A DNA stretch of 13,851 nt from an uncultured Mollicutes bacterium (GCA_900549975.1 URQK01000039.1:1-13851), one strand, 5' to 3'; shown: positions 6,965 through 13,666, counted from the stretch's first letter. The notes: generated by a model from the sequence alone, not told the origin. Numbers and translations: made by a program.

Positions 6965-8359
6965 ATGAATGATACCAATAGACACTTAAGTGAATCTGAA
7001 ATACTAGATATAACAAGAAATGCCATGCATAAAACGTTTGGTTATTTTGGTCTTGATGAATCTTATAATGGTAGAAATAAAGGTGGATTAGGTGGATTTG
7101 TAGAAGAAAATATTTTCAATTATTCAGCTAATAGTGATGACAATCCAGATTTTATTGATGCTGGAATTGAATTGAAAGTCACATCAATAAAAAGAAATCA
7201 AGATGGTTCAATTTCATCTAAAGAAAGACTTGTTCTTAATATGATTAACTATAGGTCTGAAGCTGAAAAAGATTTTAAAACAAGTTCTTTCTATCATAAA
7301 AATAGAAGATTATTAATTTGGTTTTATCTATATTCAATGGGGATTCATCCATCAAACTTTGAAATAACTGATTATTATCTTTTAGAATTTGAAAATTCAT
7401 TGCAATATAAAGTAATTGAAAGAGATTGGACTATTATCCATAATAAGATTGTTAATGGTAAGGCACATGAAATAAGCGAATCTGACACCGAGTTCTTAGC
7501 TGCTTGTACTAAAGGAGCAAATAGTAAAGTGTTAGTTGAACAATATAATTCAAGCATTAAAGCTAAACCAAGAGCATACTCTTTTAAGTCTTTCTTTATG
7601 ACTTATATTTATAGATATATGATTCATAATTTATCTCCATATTCACCATTAGTTTCTGAAGATGAATGGATGAAGAATCCTCTAGAGGAAATATATAAAG
7701 AAAAATTAAGTATCTATAGCGGAATGACTCAAGCACAATTATGTAGAAAACTAAAAGTTAGTTCGAAAGCTAAGCAATTGAATTTTATGTTGGCTCAAAA
7801 GATGCTTGGTATATCTGGTAGAAGTAAAGCAACAACTGAAATGGAAGCTGCTGGCATTATTTTCAGAACTATTACATTAGATAAGAATGGTATGCCAACC
7901 GAAGCAATGCCATTTAAAGCATTTGAATTTGAAGAATTAATCAATACTCCATGGGATGAATCTTATATTAGAGAAGATTTTGTTGATTTGAAATTGATGA
8001 TTTTTATATTTAAAGAAATTGATGGAATTATATCGTTTGATAGAATTTGTTTTTGGAATGCATCAAACAAAATTGTAGATGGTCCTATTCAAAAAATGCA
8101 TGAAGAATGCGCCAACCTTGTTAGAAGAGGAGAAGCATTCTATTATGACGGGAAAGGGAAATTAAAAGATAGATTCCCAAAAGAAGATAGAAATTCAAAT
8201 GGTGTATGTCATGTAAGACCACATGCTAGAAAAGGTGATGATCATTATGAATTACCTATAGCAGATAAAGAAACTGGTATTACTTCATATACTAAGCAAA
8301 GTTTTTGGTTTAACAAAGATTTTGTTGAAAAGATGATTAAAGAAGCAGAAGAATGGTAA
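6965..8359 (+). CDS. Sau3AI/MutH-family type II restriction endonuclease
   Basis: A 464-residue protein close in size to Sau3AI (about 490). The N-terminal half carries the MutH-type active site: GLGGFVEENIF (41-51) with Glu48, then DFIDAGIELKVTSIK with Asp62, Glu69 and Lys71. The spacing D-x6-E-x-K is that of MutH, and ERLVLNMI (87-94) is the next conserved strand. A linker (about 200-300) leads to a second MutH-like fold with ICFWNA (361-366) and HVRPHARKGDDHYELP (416-431) but without an intact acidic/Lys site. That matches Sau3AI, whose C-terminal copy is catalytically silent and helps the enzyme bind a second site. Sau3AI cuts GATC; this homologue may too, but specificity is not readable. 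GGTGGTGAG (6953-6961) is the ribosome binding site. All Arg codons appear to be AGA/AGG. A terminator follows, separating it from the ATPase operon. Confidence 0.9.
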   Translation: MNDTNRHLSESEILDITRNAMHKTFGYFGLDESYNGRNKGGLGGFVEENIFNYSANSDDNPDFIDAGIELKVTSIKRNQDGSISSKERLVLNMINYRSEAEKDFKTSSFYHKNRRLLIWFYLYSMGIHPSNFEITDYYLLEFENSLQYKVIERDWTIIHNKIVNGKAHEISESDTEFLAACTKGANSKVLVEQYNSSIKAKPRAYSFKSFFMTYIYRYMIHNLSPYSPLVSEDEWMKNPLEEIYKEKLSIYSGMTQAQLCRKLKVSSKAKQLNFMLAQKMLGISGRSKATTEMEAAGIIFRTITLDKNGMPTEAMPFKAFEFEELINTPWDESYIREDFVDLKLMIFIFKEIDGIISFDRICFWNASNKIVDGPIQKMHEECANLVRRGEAFYYDGKGKLKDRFPKEDRNSNGVCHVRPHARKGDDHYELPIADKETGITSYTKQSFWFNKDFVEKMIKEAEEW

Positions 8360-8383
8360 ATTTTTAAAAAAGTGTTACAAGGG

Positions 8384-8410
8384 ATAGCAGTATAAAACTG
8401 CTATTTTTAT
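8384..8410 (+). terminator. rho-independent terminator after the endonuclease gene
   Basis: The 8-bp stem ATAGCAGT / ACTGCTAT (8384-8391 with 8397-8404) has a 5-base loop and a T-rich tail. It ends the restriction-modification transcript before the twin promoters. Confidence 0.8.
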
Positions 8411-8416
8411 TATATT

Positions 8417-8489
8417 TTGATAATATGTTGAAAGTGTTATAAAATATCCAGAAAGAATATTGACAATATGTTGAAAAGGTTATAAAATA
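8417..8489 (+). promoter_or_regulatory. two tandem 30-bp promoter repeats before the GHKL ATPase operon
   Basis: Positions 8417-8446 and 8460-8489 match at 27 of 30 bases, with starts 43 bases apart, about four helical turns. Each repeat reads as a full promoter: TTGATA (8417-8422) or TTGACA (8460-8465), a 17-base spacer, then TAAAAT (8440-8445 or 8483-8488). The second is the closer match to consensus and lies about 41 bases before the first ATG. The duplication, directly after a terminator, shows that the three downstream genes are transcribed independently of the restriction-modification genes. The conserved spacer AATATGTTGAAA could equally be a repeated operator. Confidence 0.65.
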
Positions 8490-8529
8490 ATTACAAAGAT
8501 ATTCAAAAGATTTTGAAAGGAGATTTAAT

Positions 8530-8775
8530 ATGGCAAACATTGGCAAAAAAACAAAGGATGATGAAACTAAAAGAGAAAGATTTGTTAGATTGGCAGAAAA
8601 TAGAATGAATAATGCTTTAAAAAATATTCAATTATTGTCTAATTTATCTAATACTTCTGCATACGAATACACGAGTGATGATGTAGATAAAATAATAAAA
8701 GCATTAAAAACTGCTGTTTCAGATTTAGAAAAGAGTTTTGCACCATCTAATCATTCAAAAAAATTTAAATTATAA
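8530..8775 (+). CDS. small basic helical protein, first gene of the GHKL ATPase operon
   Basis: An 81-residue protein of unknown function. The charged N-terminus (about 1-16) precedes a predicted two-helix core: RFVRLAENRMNNALKNIQLL (17-36), then LSNTSAYEYTSDDVDKIIKAL (about 39-59) and an amphipathic end to residue 70, with a Lys-rich tail. The pattern R-F-x-R-L-A-x-x-R and Y-E-Y-T-x-x-D-V-x-K-I looks like a small conserved family I have seen only as hypothetical, so I give no function. It has no membrane segment or signal. AAGGAG lies just before the ATG, and the next gene follows 14 bases after the stop. A helical adaptor or subunit of the ATPase complex is a guess from operon position. Confidence 0.75.
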   Translation: MANIGKKTKDDETKRERFVRLAENRMNNALKNIQLLSNLSNTSAYEYTSDDVDKIIKALKTAVSDLEKSFAPSNHSKKFKL

Positions 8776-8789
8776 AAGGAGCGATTCAA

Positions 8790-9422
8790 ATGACATATAA
8801 AGAAATAATTGAAAGCATAATACCATATGATTATTCAAAATATAAAGATGTTTCTAGTAATGAAAAACTAGGAGCTTTTGTGGCTTGCTATCTTGTCAAT
8901 AAAGACGTTCCGCTTACCTTTAATTACCTATGCATAAGTATGTTTAAAATGTTTCCTGATAAGTTCTGCTGCGATGAAGATTTTAAAGAATACCCATCAG
9001 TTGACAGATTGAATAGAACTTTGATGCATATGAGCATTTCTAAAACAAGTCCTATTTTGAATGGAACTGCAAAAAATGGTTATCAATTAACGAACTATGG
9101 GAAAAATATAGGTCTACAAGTAAAGGCTATAATTGATAATTCAGAAATTGATAAAACCATAGTTGCTCCAATGGTTGATAAATACAAGTCGGCTCCATTG
9201 GCTGATTACAATAAGTTTTTAGATAGTCCAGGTTTCATCAAATTTCAAAATACTGAAATTGCAACATTAGATGATGTTTGGCCATATTTTAGAGTTATTC
9301 CTTTTACACAAATAGCTCCTATAAAAAAGAAATTATTATTAATAAAAAATAAAGCTAAAGAAGAAGAAAACTTAAAATGCGTTGAGTATATTGATAGAAT
9401 TTATAAATTATTGGGTAAATAA
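8790..9422 (+). CDS. winged-helix-like protein, second gene of the GHKL ATPase operon
   Basis: A 210-residue protein without a family I can name. The segment from about 25 to 115 has the layout of a winged helix: a helix with GAFVACYLV (28-36), a VPLTFNYLCISMFKMFPDKF stretch (40-59), EYPSVDRLNRTL (67-78) as a possible recognition helix, then GTAKNGYQLTNYGKNI with the glycine-turn and L-T-x-x-G ending common to DNA- or protein-binding winged helices. The C-terminal half is helical and basic (IKKKLLLIKNKAKEEE). AAAAGGAG (8774-8781) sits 8 bases before the ATG. It is followed 12 bases later by the ATPase gene, so the two are surely co-expressed. A target-sensing or DNA-binding partner of the ATPase is an inference. 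Confidence 0.75.
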   Translation: MTYKEIIESIIPYDYSKYKDVSSNEKLGAFVACYLVNKDVPLTFNYLCISMFKMFPDKFCCDEDFKEYPSVDRLNRTLMHMSISKTSPILNGTAKNGYQLTNYGKNIGLQVKAIIDNSEIDKTIVAPMVDKYKSAPLADYNKFLDSPGFIKFQNTEIATLDDVWPYFRVIPFTQIAPIKKKLLLIKNKAKEEENLKCVEYIDRIYKLLGK

Positions 9423-9434
9423 GGAGGGATATTA

Positions 9435-11681
9435 ATGGCAGAGTTTATTGTTGAAGATTCTAGTAGAAAAATATTAAGAGACGTAATTGATCAAGTTGGA
9501 AAGGATATTGTGAGATATTTAGTTGAATTAATTACTAACTCTGATGATAGCTATAGAAGACTTGAAAAATCACCAACGGCAACTGAAGAATATATTTCAT
9601 CTGTTAAAAAAATAAAAATAATTTACAATGATATGGATGGCGATGGTAAAGATTATTTTGAAGTAATCGATGGTGCTGAAGGCATGGATGAAGCTAGAAT
9701 GAAAGCGGTATTTGAAAAATATGGTGGAGATAATGCTGGCGGAGACCAATATCAGACAAGAGGAATATTTGGACAAGGGGCATCAGACGTTTTAAAAGCA
9801 TCAGCCCTATCTAACAAAAAAGCTTCAATTAAATCTATTAGAAATAATAATGCATATGAGATGAAATATCGTTTTGACAAAAGCGATTCTAAGTTCAAAG
9901 GGAATCCTCAGTTGATGAGCATGAATGTAAATCAATTCAAAGATTTTAAAAAGAAATATGGTATAGAAGAAAACGGAACAATATTTTTATTTGGCGTTCC
10001 AGAAAACGTAAAAGTAAATAAGAAAAAATTACTAAACGATATTCAAAGAAACTCGATGCTAAGATATATTTTGAATGATGGCAAAAGAGAAGTGACATTA
10101 CAAATAAAATCACATAAAAATTCCCTACCAGAAACAATTCTTTCATCATCACAATTTGCTTTTACTGATGATAAAAAACTTGGAGAAGAAAACCTAAGTT
10201 TCACATATGAAGGTACTACTCTTCCAATCAGCGTTCGTTTTTATAAAAATTTAGATAAAAACTCTAACGAAACTCAAATTATTGTTAGAGATAAAAATAA
10301 TGTAGTTTTTGCAAATACAATGTTTGGATATGATTTGAACCAAGGAGTTGCGAACATATCTGGCGAGATGATTATTGATGGCTTATATGAATTATGTAAG
10401 AAAAAACTTAATGATCCTATAAACGCAGAAGCAATTATTAGCCCTAATAGAACTGGTTTTGATGAGAAAAAAGATTTTTATTTAAAACTTAGAAAAGAAA
10501 TGAAGCCAATCATCGACCAAGTAATTAAGGATTATGGTGATAAAAACCAAGGTTTAGAAATAACAAAAAACAAAAAGTGGAACGATGCTTTGAAAAAATT
10601 GAATATGTATGCAAAAGATTTTATCCAAGAAGAAGTTGGTGGCGGAAATGATACAGGAATTGAACCTCCATCAAATGGTATAGTATTTGCTAGAAACAAT
10701 GTTTCTTTAAATGTTGGAAAAAAATATGATTTAAAGTTATATATTAATGCTCTAATTATGTCTCCCGGAGATGTAATTAAAATTTCTATAGATAATAATC
10801 CATTTGTGAATTTGTTAACTGATGAAGTATCATTTATAGATGATGAAGTAAGGGAAAATGGTTTGGTAGTTAAAAGTGTTGTTTTAGAGGCTTTAGCTGA
10901 TAGCGGTGATGAGGCTGTTCAATTAAAAGCTTCATTTGAGGATAGAAACGCTTTATCATTTGTTAAGGTTATTACAAAAGAGATACATTATCCTCAAAAT
11001 GGATTGGAATTTTTCCCATCTAGAATTAAATCTGTGTATACTGAAACTCATATCGGAAATCTATACATTGATACAGGTATTTTCCCTGTAGGTTCAAAGA
11101 TTACAATTAATACTAGCGGTTTAGTTTTAAAAGAATCAGAATTTGAAATACAGGAATCAGATATAATAGATAATGGTATTGCAAGACTATATGTTGAATC
11201 AACTGGTGGAGAAATAGATAAAAAGTATGTTGTTAGTGCTTCATGCAATAGTGTCGTAGCTAGTCTAAATATTAATGTAGTTGAAAAGAAAAATGATAAT
11301 AGCGGTTCTAGTGGGTTAATTAGTGGATTTAATATCATACCAAGAAAAGATATGCTTTATCAAAGATGCTATCTAGACCCAACAAATGGAATAATATTTA
11401 TTAACTCTGCAAATGTTATTAATCGATTAACACTTGAAAAAATTGATAACAAAGATGCTGAAAATCCAAAATTCTCCGCAACAGAAACAAAATTTTTATG
11501 CGATATGATTGCTGGAGTTGCTGCAGAAGCTATTATGAAAAAAGAAACTGGATTTGTTGCATCACTATCTTCAGATAATCCTCTTGATGCATACGACCAA
11601 GCAGCTGTTGAGATAGGTGATAGGAAAAATGATTGCTTTGAATTATTATATAAAGCATTAATGAACGTTGCTGAAGAATAA
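9435..11681 (+). CDS. large GHKL-fold ATPase (Hsp90/MutL/MORC-like)
   Basis: A 748-residue protein. The Bergerat ATP-binding motifs are clear: N-box ELITNSDDSY (31-40, Glu31 and Asn35), G1 DGAEGMD (79-85) and G2 GIFGQGASD (110-118). A transducer-like domain follows to about 350, with IISPNRTGFD (334-343) as its likely ATP-contact end. Residues 408-620 are beta-rich and look like two Ig-like modules. A Ser/Gly linker (621-629) leads to a C-terminal domain with YLDPTNGIIFINSANVINRL (646-665). Prokaryotic MutL/MORC-type GHKL ATPases linked to restriction-modification loci were described by Iyer, Abhiman and Aravind; ATP-driven dimer clamping on DNA is the expected mechanism. AGGAGGG precedes the ATG by 6 bases. 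It is not Hsp90 (no EEVD tail, different C-terminus) and not a sensor kinase (no H-box). Nearly all Arg codons are AGA. Confidence 0.85.
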   Translation: MAEFIVEDSSRKILRDVIDQVGKDIVRYLVELITNSDDSYRRLEKSPTATEEYISSVKKIKIIYNDMDGDGKDYFEVIDGAEGMDEARMKAVFEKYGGDNAGGDQYQTRGIFGQGASDVLKASALSNKKASIKSIRNNNAYEMKYRFDKSDSKFKGNPQLMSMNVNQFKDFKKKYGIEENGTIFLFGVPENVKVNKKKLLNDIQRNSMLRYILNDGKREVTLQIKSHKNSLPETILSSSQFAFTDDKKLGEENLSFTYEGTTLPISVRFYKNLDKNSNETQIIVRDKNNVVFANTMFGYDLNQGVANISGEMIIDGLYELCKKKLNDPINAEAIISPNRTGFDEKKDFYLKLRKEMKPIIDQVIKDYGDKNQGLEITKNKKWNDALKKLNMYAKDFIQEEVGGGNDTGIEPPSNGIVFARNNVSLNVGKKYDLKLYINALIMSPGDVIKISIDNNPFVNLLTDEVSFIDDEVRENGLVVKSVVLEALADSGDEAVQLKASFEDRNALSFVKVITKEIHYPQNGLEFFPSRIKSVYTETHIGNLYIDTGIFPVGSKITINTSGLVLKESEFEIQESDIIDNGIARLYVESTGGEIDKKYVVSASCNSVVASLNINVVEKKNDNSGSSGLISGFNIIPRKDMLYQRCYLDPTNGIIFINSANVINRLTLEKIDNKDAENPKFSATETKFLCDMIAGVAAEAIMKKETGFVASLSSDNPLDAYDQAAVEIGDRKNDCFELLYKALMNVAEE

Positions 11682-11688
11682 TACGATT

Positions 11689-11716
11689 AGTGGTTTCTAG
11701 AAAGAAGCCACTTTTT
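11689..11716 (+). terminator. rho-independent terminator after the ATPase gene
   Basis: AGTGGTTTCT / AGAAGCCACT (11689-11698 with 11703-11712) forms a 10-bp stem with one G-U pair and a 4-base loop, followed by TTTTT. Confidence 0.85.
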
Positions 11717-11720
11717 GTTG

Positions 11721-11726
11721 TATAAT
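11721..11726 (+). promoter_or_regulatory. -10 box of the lipoprotein gene
   Basis: A perfect TATAAT lies 27 bases before the ATG and right behind the preceding terminator. No good -35 box is visible in the terminator stem, which occupies the expected place. Confidence 0.45.
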
Positions 11727-11753
11727 ATTAATCGAAAAGAGTAGGTGCTAATA

Positions 11754-12269
11754 ATGAAAAAACTATTATTGATTCTAATGATTATAGGAGTAGCAGTATT
11801 ATCAAGTTGTGGTAATAAAACTAATACAACAACTAATACTGAAACTCCACCAACAATAACTACTGAAGATAACACACCTACAACTGGTACAACACCAAAA
11901 GAAGATGATGAATATATGAATAAAACATTAGTACTTAAAATAGATGATACTATAGTAGATGTATATTGGATGGATAATGATTCGGTAAAAGAATTAAAGA
12001 AACTTGCTAAAGATGGTCTTACAATTGAAATGCATAAATATAGTACCTTTGAACAAGTAGGATTACTTCCAAATTCTATTAAATCATCTGATACTAATAT
12101 AACTACAACACCAGGTGATATAGTTTTATATTCATCTAATCAAATAGTATTATTCTATGGTTCTAATACTTGGGATTATACTAAGCTTGGACATATCAAT
12201 TTAACTAAAAATGAACTAGTTGATTTACTAGCAGATGAAGATGTTACTATAACATTATCATTAAAATAG
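11754..12269 (+). CDS. lipoprotein with a cyclophilin-like domain
   Basis: A 171-residue surface lipoprotein. A lysine-hydrophobic signal peptide (1-18) ends in the lipobox LSSC with lipidated Cys19. A Thr/Pro/Asn/Glu-rich linker (about 20-55) acts as a spacer. The C-terminal domain (about 56-171) resembles the small cyclophilin-like domain family found in bacterial secreted proteins: TIEMHKYSTFEQVGLLP, then DTNITTTPGDIVLYSSNQIV and FYGSNTWDYTKLGHI are its typical blocks. Its biochemical role is unknown; isomerase activity should not be assumed. I chose ATG 11754 over GTG 11745 because GAGTAGG (11739-11745) is a ribosome binding site that would overlap the GTG. There is no Arg in the protein. 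It lies outside the ATPase operon and probably has no part in the defence genes. Confidence 0.8.
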   Translation: MKKLLLILMIIGVAVLSSCGNKTNTTTNTETPPTITTEDNTPTTGTTPKEDDEYMNKTLVLKIDDTIVDVYWMDNDSVKELKKLAKDGLTIEMHKYSTFEQVGLLPNSIKSSDTNITTTPGDIVLYSSNQIVLFYGSNTWDYTKLGHINLTKNELVDLLADEDVTITLSLK

Positions 12270-12289
12270 TAATTGAAATGTATATAAAG

Positions 12290-12486
12290 ACTATGGATGT
12301 CGAAGTGAATATAATGCTGAAAAGGTTAAAAGATGCTAATAAATAACTGATATTTATGATTCAAAATTTAATGGTAAGTAAAACTATTGCTTTAACCTAT
12401 TGTTATAAAATTTATCAGCATTAAATTGAACACAAGCCCCGAAAAATAGCCGTTTTTCAGCATTAAATTCAACCGCATCCATATGG
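12290..12486. repeat. second cluster of the TCAGCATT repeat family
   Basis: The non-coding stretch after the lipoprotein gene holds three copies of the motif also found at 4955-5284. An inverted copy TATAATGCTGA lies at 12310-12320, preceded by AAGACTATGG at 12287-12296. Direct copies TCAGCATTAAATT lie at 12415-12427 and 12457-12469. Read on the minus strand, 12457-12486 aligns without gaps to 5249-5278 at 22 of 30 bases, including CATATGG and AATTTAATGCTGA at the same spacing. No gene was seen in it. It may be debris of the same element family that borders the defence island on its left side. Confidence 0.45.
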
Positions 12487-12591
12487 AGATGGTTTGTGTT
12501 TGTTATCGCTTCAAAGAATAATGCAAAGTTCTTCCAAGTATTCTCAAGTGCTTTTCTCTAAATGGAGAAACAAGTTGTATAATTAAATAAA
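12487..12591 (+). other. non-coding stretch with a small hairpin and a -10-like box
   Basis: No gene was found. CTTTTCTC ... GAGAAACAAG (12551-12574) can form a short hairpin, and TATAAT at 12578-12583 is a perfect -10 match with only a poor -35 (TCTCTA, 12555-12560). This could start the RNA described next. Confidence 0.35.
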
Positions 12592-12692
12592 TTTCTTGCC
12601 TGTCCTCTAAAATACGTGAGGCTAGGAGTAGGAAACATAAATAATAGACCAAGAAAAGAAGAACCTTCGATGTTACTCTTAGGTTCTTCTTT
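12592..12692 (+). ncRNA. candidate structured RNA or attenuator leader before the nuclease gene
   Basis: TTTCTTG (12592-12598) pairs with CAAGAAA (12650-12656). Inside this closing stem, CCT-GT-CCTC (12599-12607) pairs with GAGG-CT-AGG (12618-12626) around a 10-base loop. A terminator-like hairpin follows at once. The first strand TTTCTT could alternatively pair with AAGAAG inside that hairpin, which would give mutually exclusive structures as in an attenuator. It matches no riboswitch class I recognise. Confidence 0.35.
12655..12692 (+). terminator. 12-bp perfect hairpin upstream of the PD-(D/E)XK nuclease gene
   Basis: AAAGAAGAACCT (12655-12666) and AGGTTCTTCTTT (12681-12692) pair perfectly around a 14-base loop. 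The T-rich part is within the 3' arm and is followed by CG, so termination may be partial. It stands 36 bases before the nuclease ATG. Confidence 0.5.
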
Positions 12693-12728
12693 CGTTAGAT
12701 AAGAAAACAGAAAGGATAGTTAAAAAAT

Positions 12729-13574
12729 ATGAATAGTCAAGATGAGTTTCAAAAATTAATTAATGAATTAGATAAATCACCAATTTTTATAATGTCCCTC
12801 GATTCAAAAGAATTATTTCATTCTAATTTTTGGGCATATTTAATGAGACATAAAGATTATAAATTATTTGTTTATTCATTATTTAGAAAAGAACAACTTG
12901 AATCTTCTGAACCAATTGAAATAAAAAGAGAATTTAAGAATCGTGACATTGTTATTCTTTATAATGACAAAGAATTTGTTATTGAAAATAAAATCAAATC
13001 ATATCCAGACCAAGAACAACTAAGAAGATATGGTGAAGATACAAACATGGTGCGCGGAATTGTTACAGGCATTAAAAAACCTCCGTTCGAATTACCAGAA
13101 AAGTGGGACTTTGTTTCCTATTCTGAAATTGCATCTATATTAAGATATGTGATTACGGAAGATAAATACTTAAAGTCAATTGTGCTAGATTATTGCAATG
13201 TTTTAGACTCTATCAATACTTTGATGGATTTGTCGCTGGAGGAAACTGAAGGAAGACTATCATATTGGACACCAAGTATTGGTCTTTTGGGTAATGTTAG
13301 ATTAATGGATGTATTTAGAAAGCTCAAAGCTGATGATTTTGCTATAGCTTGCAAAGATATTATGTATGTAGAAGTATTTGATAATAAACTTGTTATACAC
13401 ATGGCCACAAAAATCATTGAAACAATTGGACACTTATACGAAATAGAACAAAAATTAGCAAATGGTTATATTTCATTAATCCCCACTCCAGAAACAATTA
13501 CAATAGGTGATAGAACTTCTTCATTTGAGGATCAATGGGGCAATTTAAAGATTGTTATTAATAATGCTAATTAA
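12729..13574 (+). CDS. PD-(D/E)XK nuclease superfamily protein (PDDEXK_4 type)
   Basis: A 281-residue protein. ELFHSNFWAYLM (28-39) is the N-terminal signature of this nuclease family. The core is IEIKREFKNRDIVILYNDKEFVIENKI: Glu64 or Glu68, Asp73 in RDI, then Glu86 and Lys88 in IENK, followed by DQEQLRRY (94-101), where Gln96 or Gln97 would help shape the site. These residues give the metal-binding E-D-ExK set, so nuclease activity on DNA is likely. The C-terminal half (about 140-281) is not recognisable and the protein is shorter than many relatives (350-400 residues), yet no frameshift is visible before the stop. AAAGGA (12711-12716) is 12 bases from the ATG. Family members are common in defence islands, but their targets are mostly unknown. 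A terminator follows, so it is a single-gene unit. Confidence 0.8.
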   Translation: MNSQDEFQKLINELDKSPIFIMSLDSKELFHSNFWAYLMRHKDYKLFVYSLFRKEQLESSEPIEIKREFKNRDIVILYNDKEFVIENKIKSYPDQEQLRRYGEDTNMVRGIVTGIKKPPFELPEKWDFVSYSEIASILRYVITEDKYLKSIVLDYCNVLDSINTLMDLSLEETEGRLSYWTPSIGLLGNVRLMDVFRKLKADDFAIACKDIMYVEVFDNKLVIHMATKIIETIGHLYEIEQKLANGYISLIPTPETITIGDRTSSFEDQWGNLKIVINNAN

Positions 13575-13595
13575 TATTAACTATTAATTACTACT

Positions 13596-13645
13596 AAAAA
13601 CTTCAGTACATCGAGGAAAATAATCCCATTATGCTGAAGTTTTTT
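13596..13645. terminator. bidirectional terminator after the nuclease gene
   Basis: AAAAACTTCAG (13596-13606) pairs with CTGAAGTTTTT (13634-13644), and T or A runs on each side let it work in both directions. The 27-base loop contains ATAAT-CCC-ATTAT as an inner mini-hairpin. Confidence 0.8.
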
Positions 13646-13666
13646 ATTTATGTATTATTAATTATA

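Noticed and set aside
9435..11681. Classical Hsp90 or sensor histidine kinase
   Set aside because: The GHKL motifs fit, but there is no H-box, no membrane or sensor domain, no Hsp90 middle domain and no EEVD tail.
11745..11753. GTG start for the lipoprotein
   Set aside because: It would overlap the likely ribosome binding site, and ATG 11754 gives a standard lipoprotein signal peptide.
11687..11875. Minus-strand reading frame over the start of the lipoprotein gene
   Set aside because: It overlaps the lipoprotein start, terminator and promoter, and its composition is the mirror of the Thr-rich linker.
12592..12692. Known riboswitch or T-box leader
   Set aside because: I found no T-box core and no pattern of a known riboswitch class, so only a generic structured RNA is claimed.
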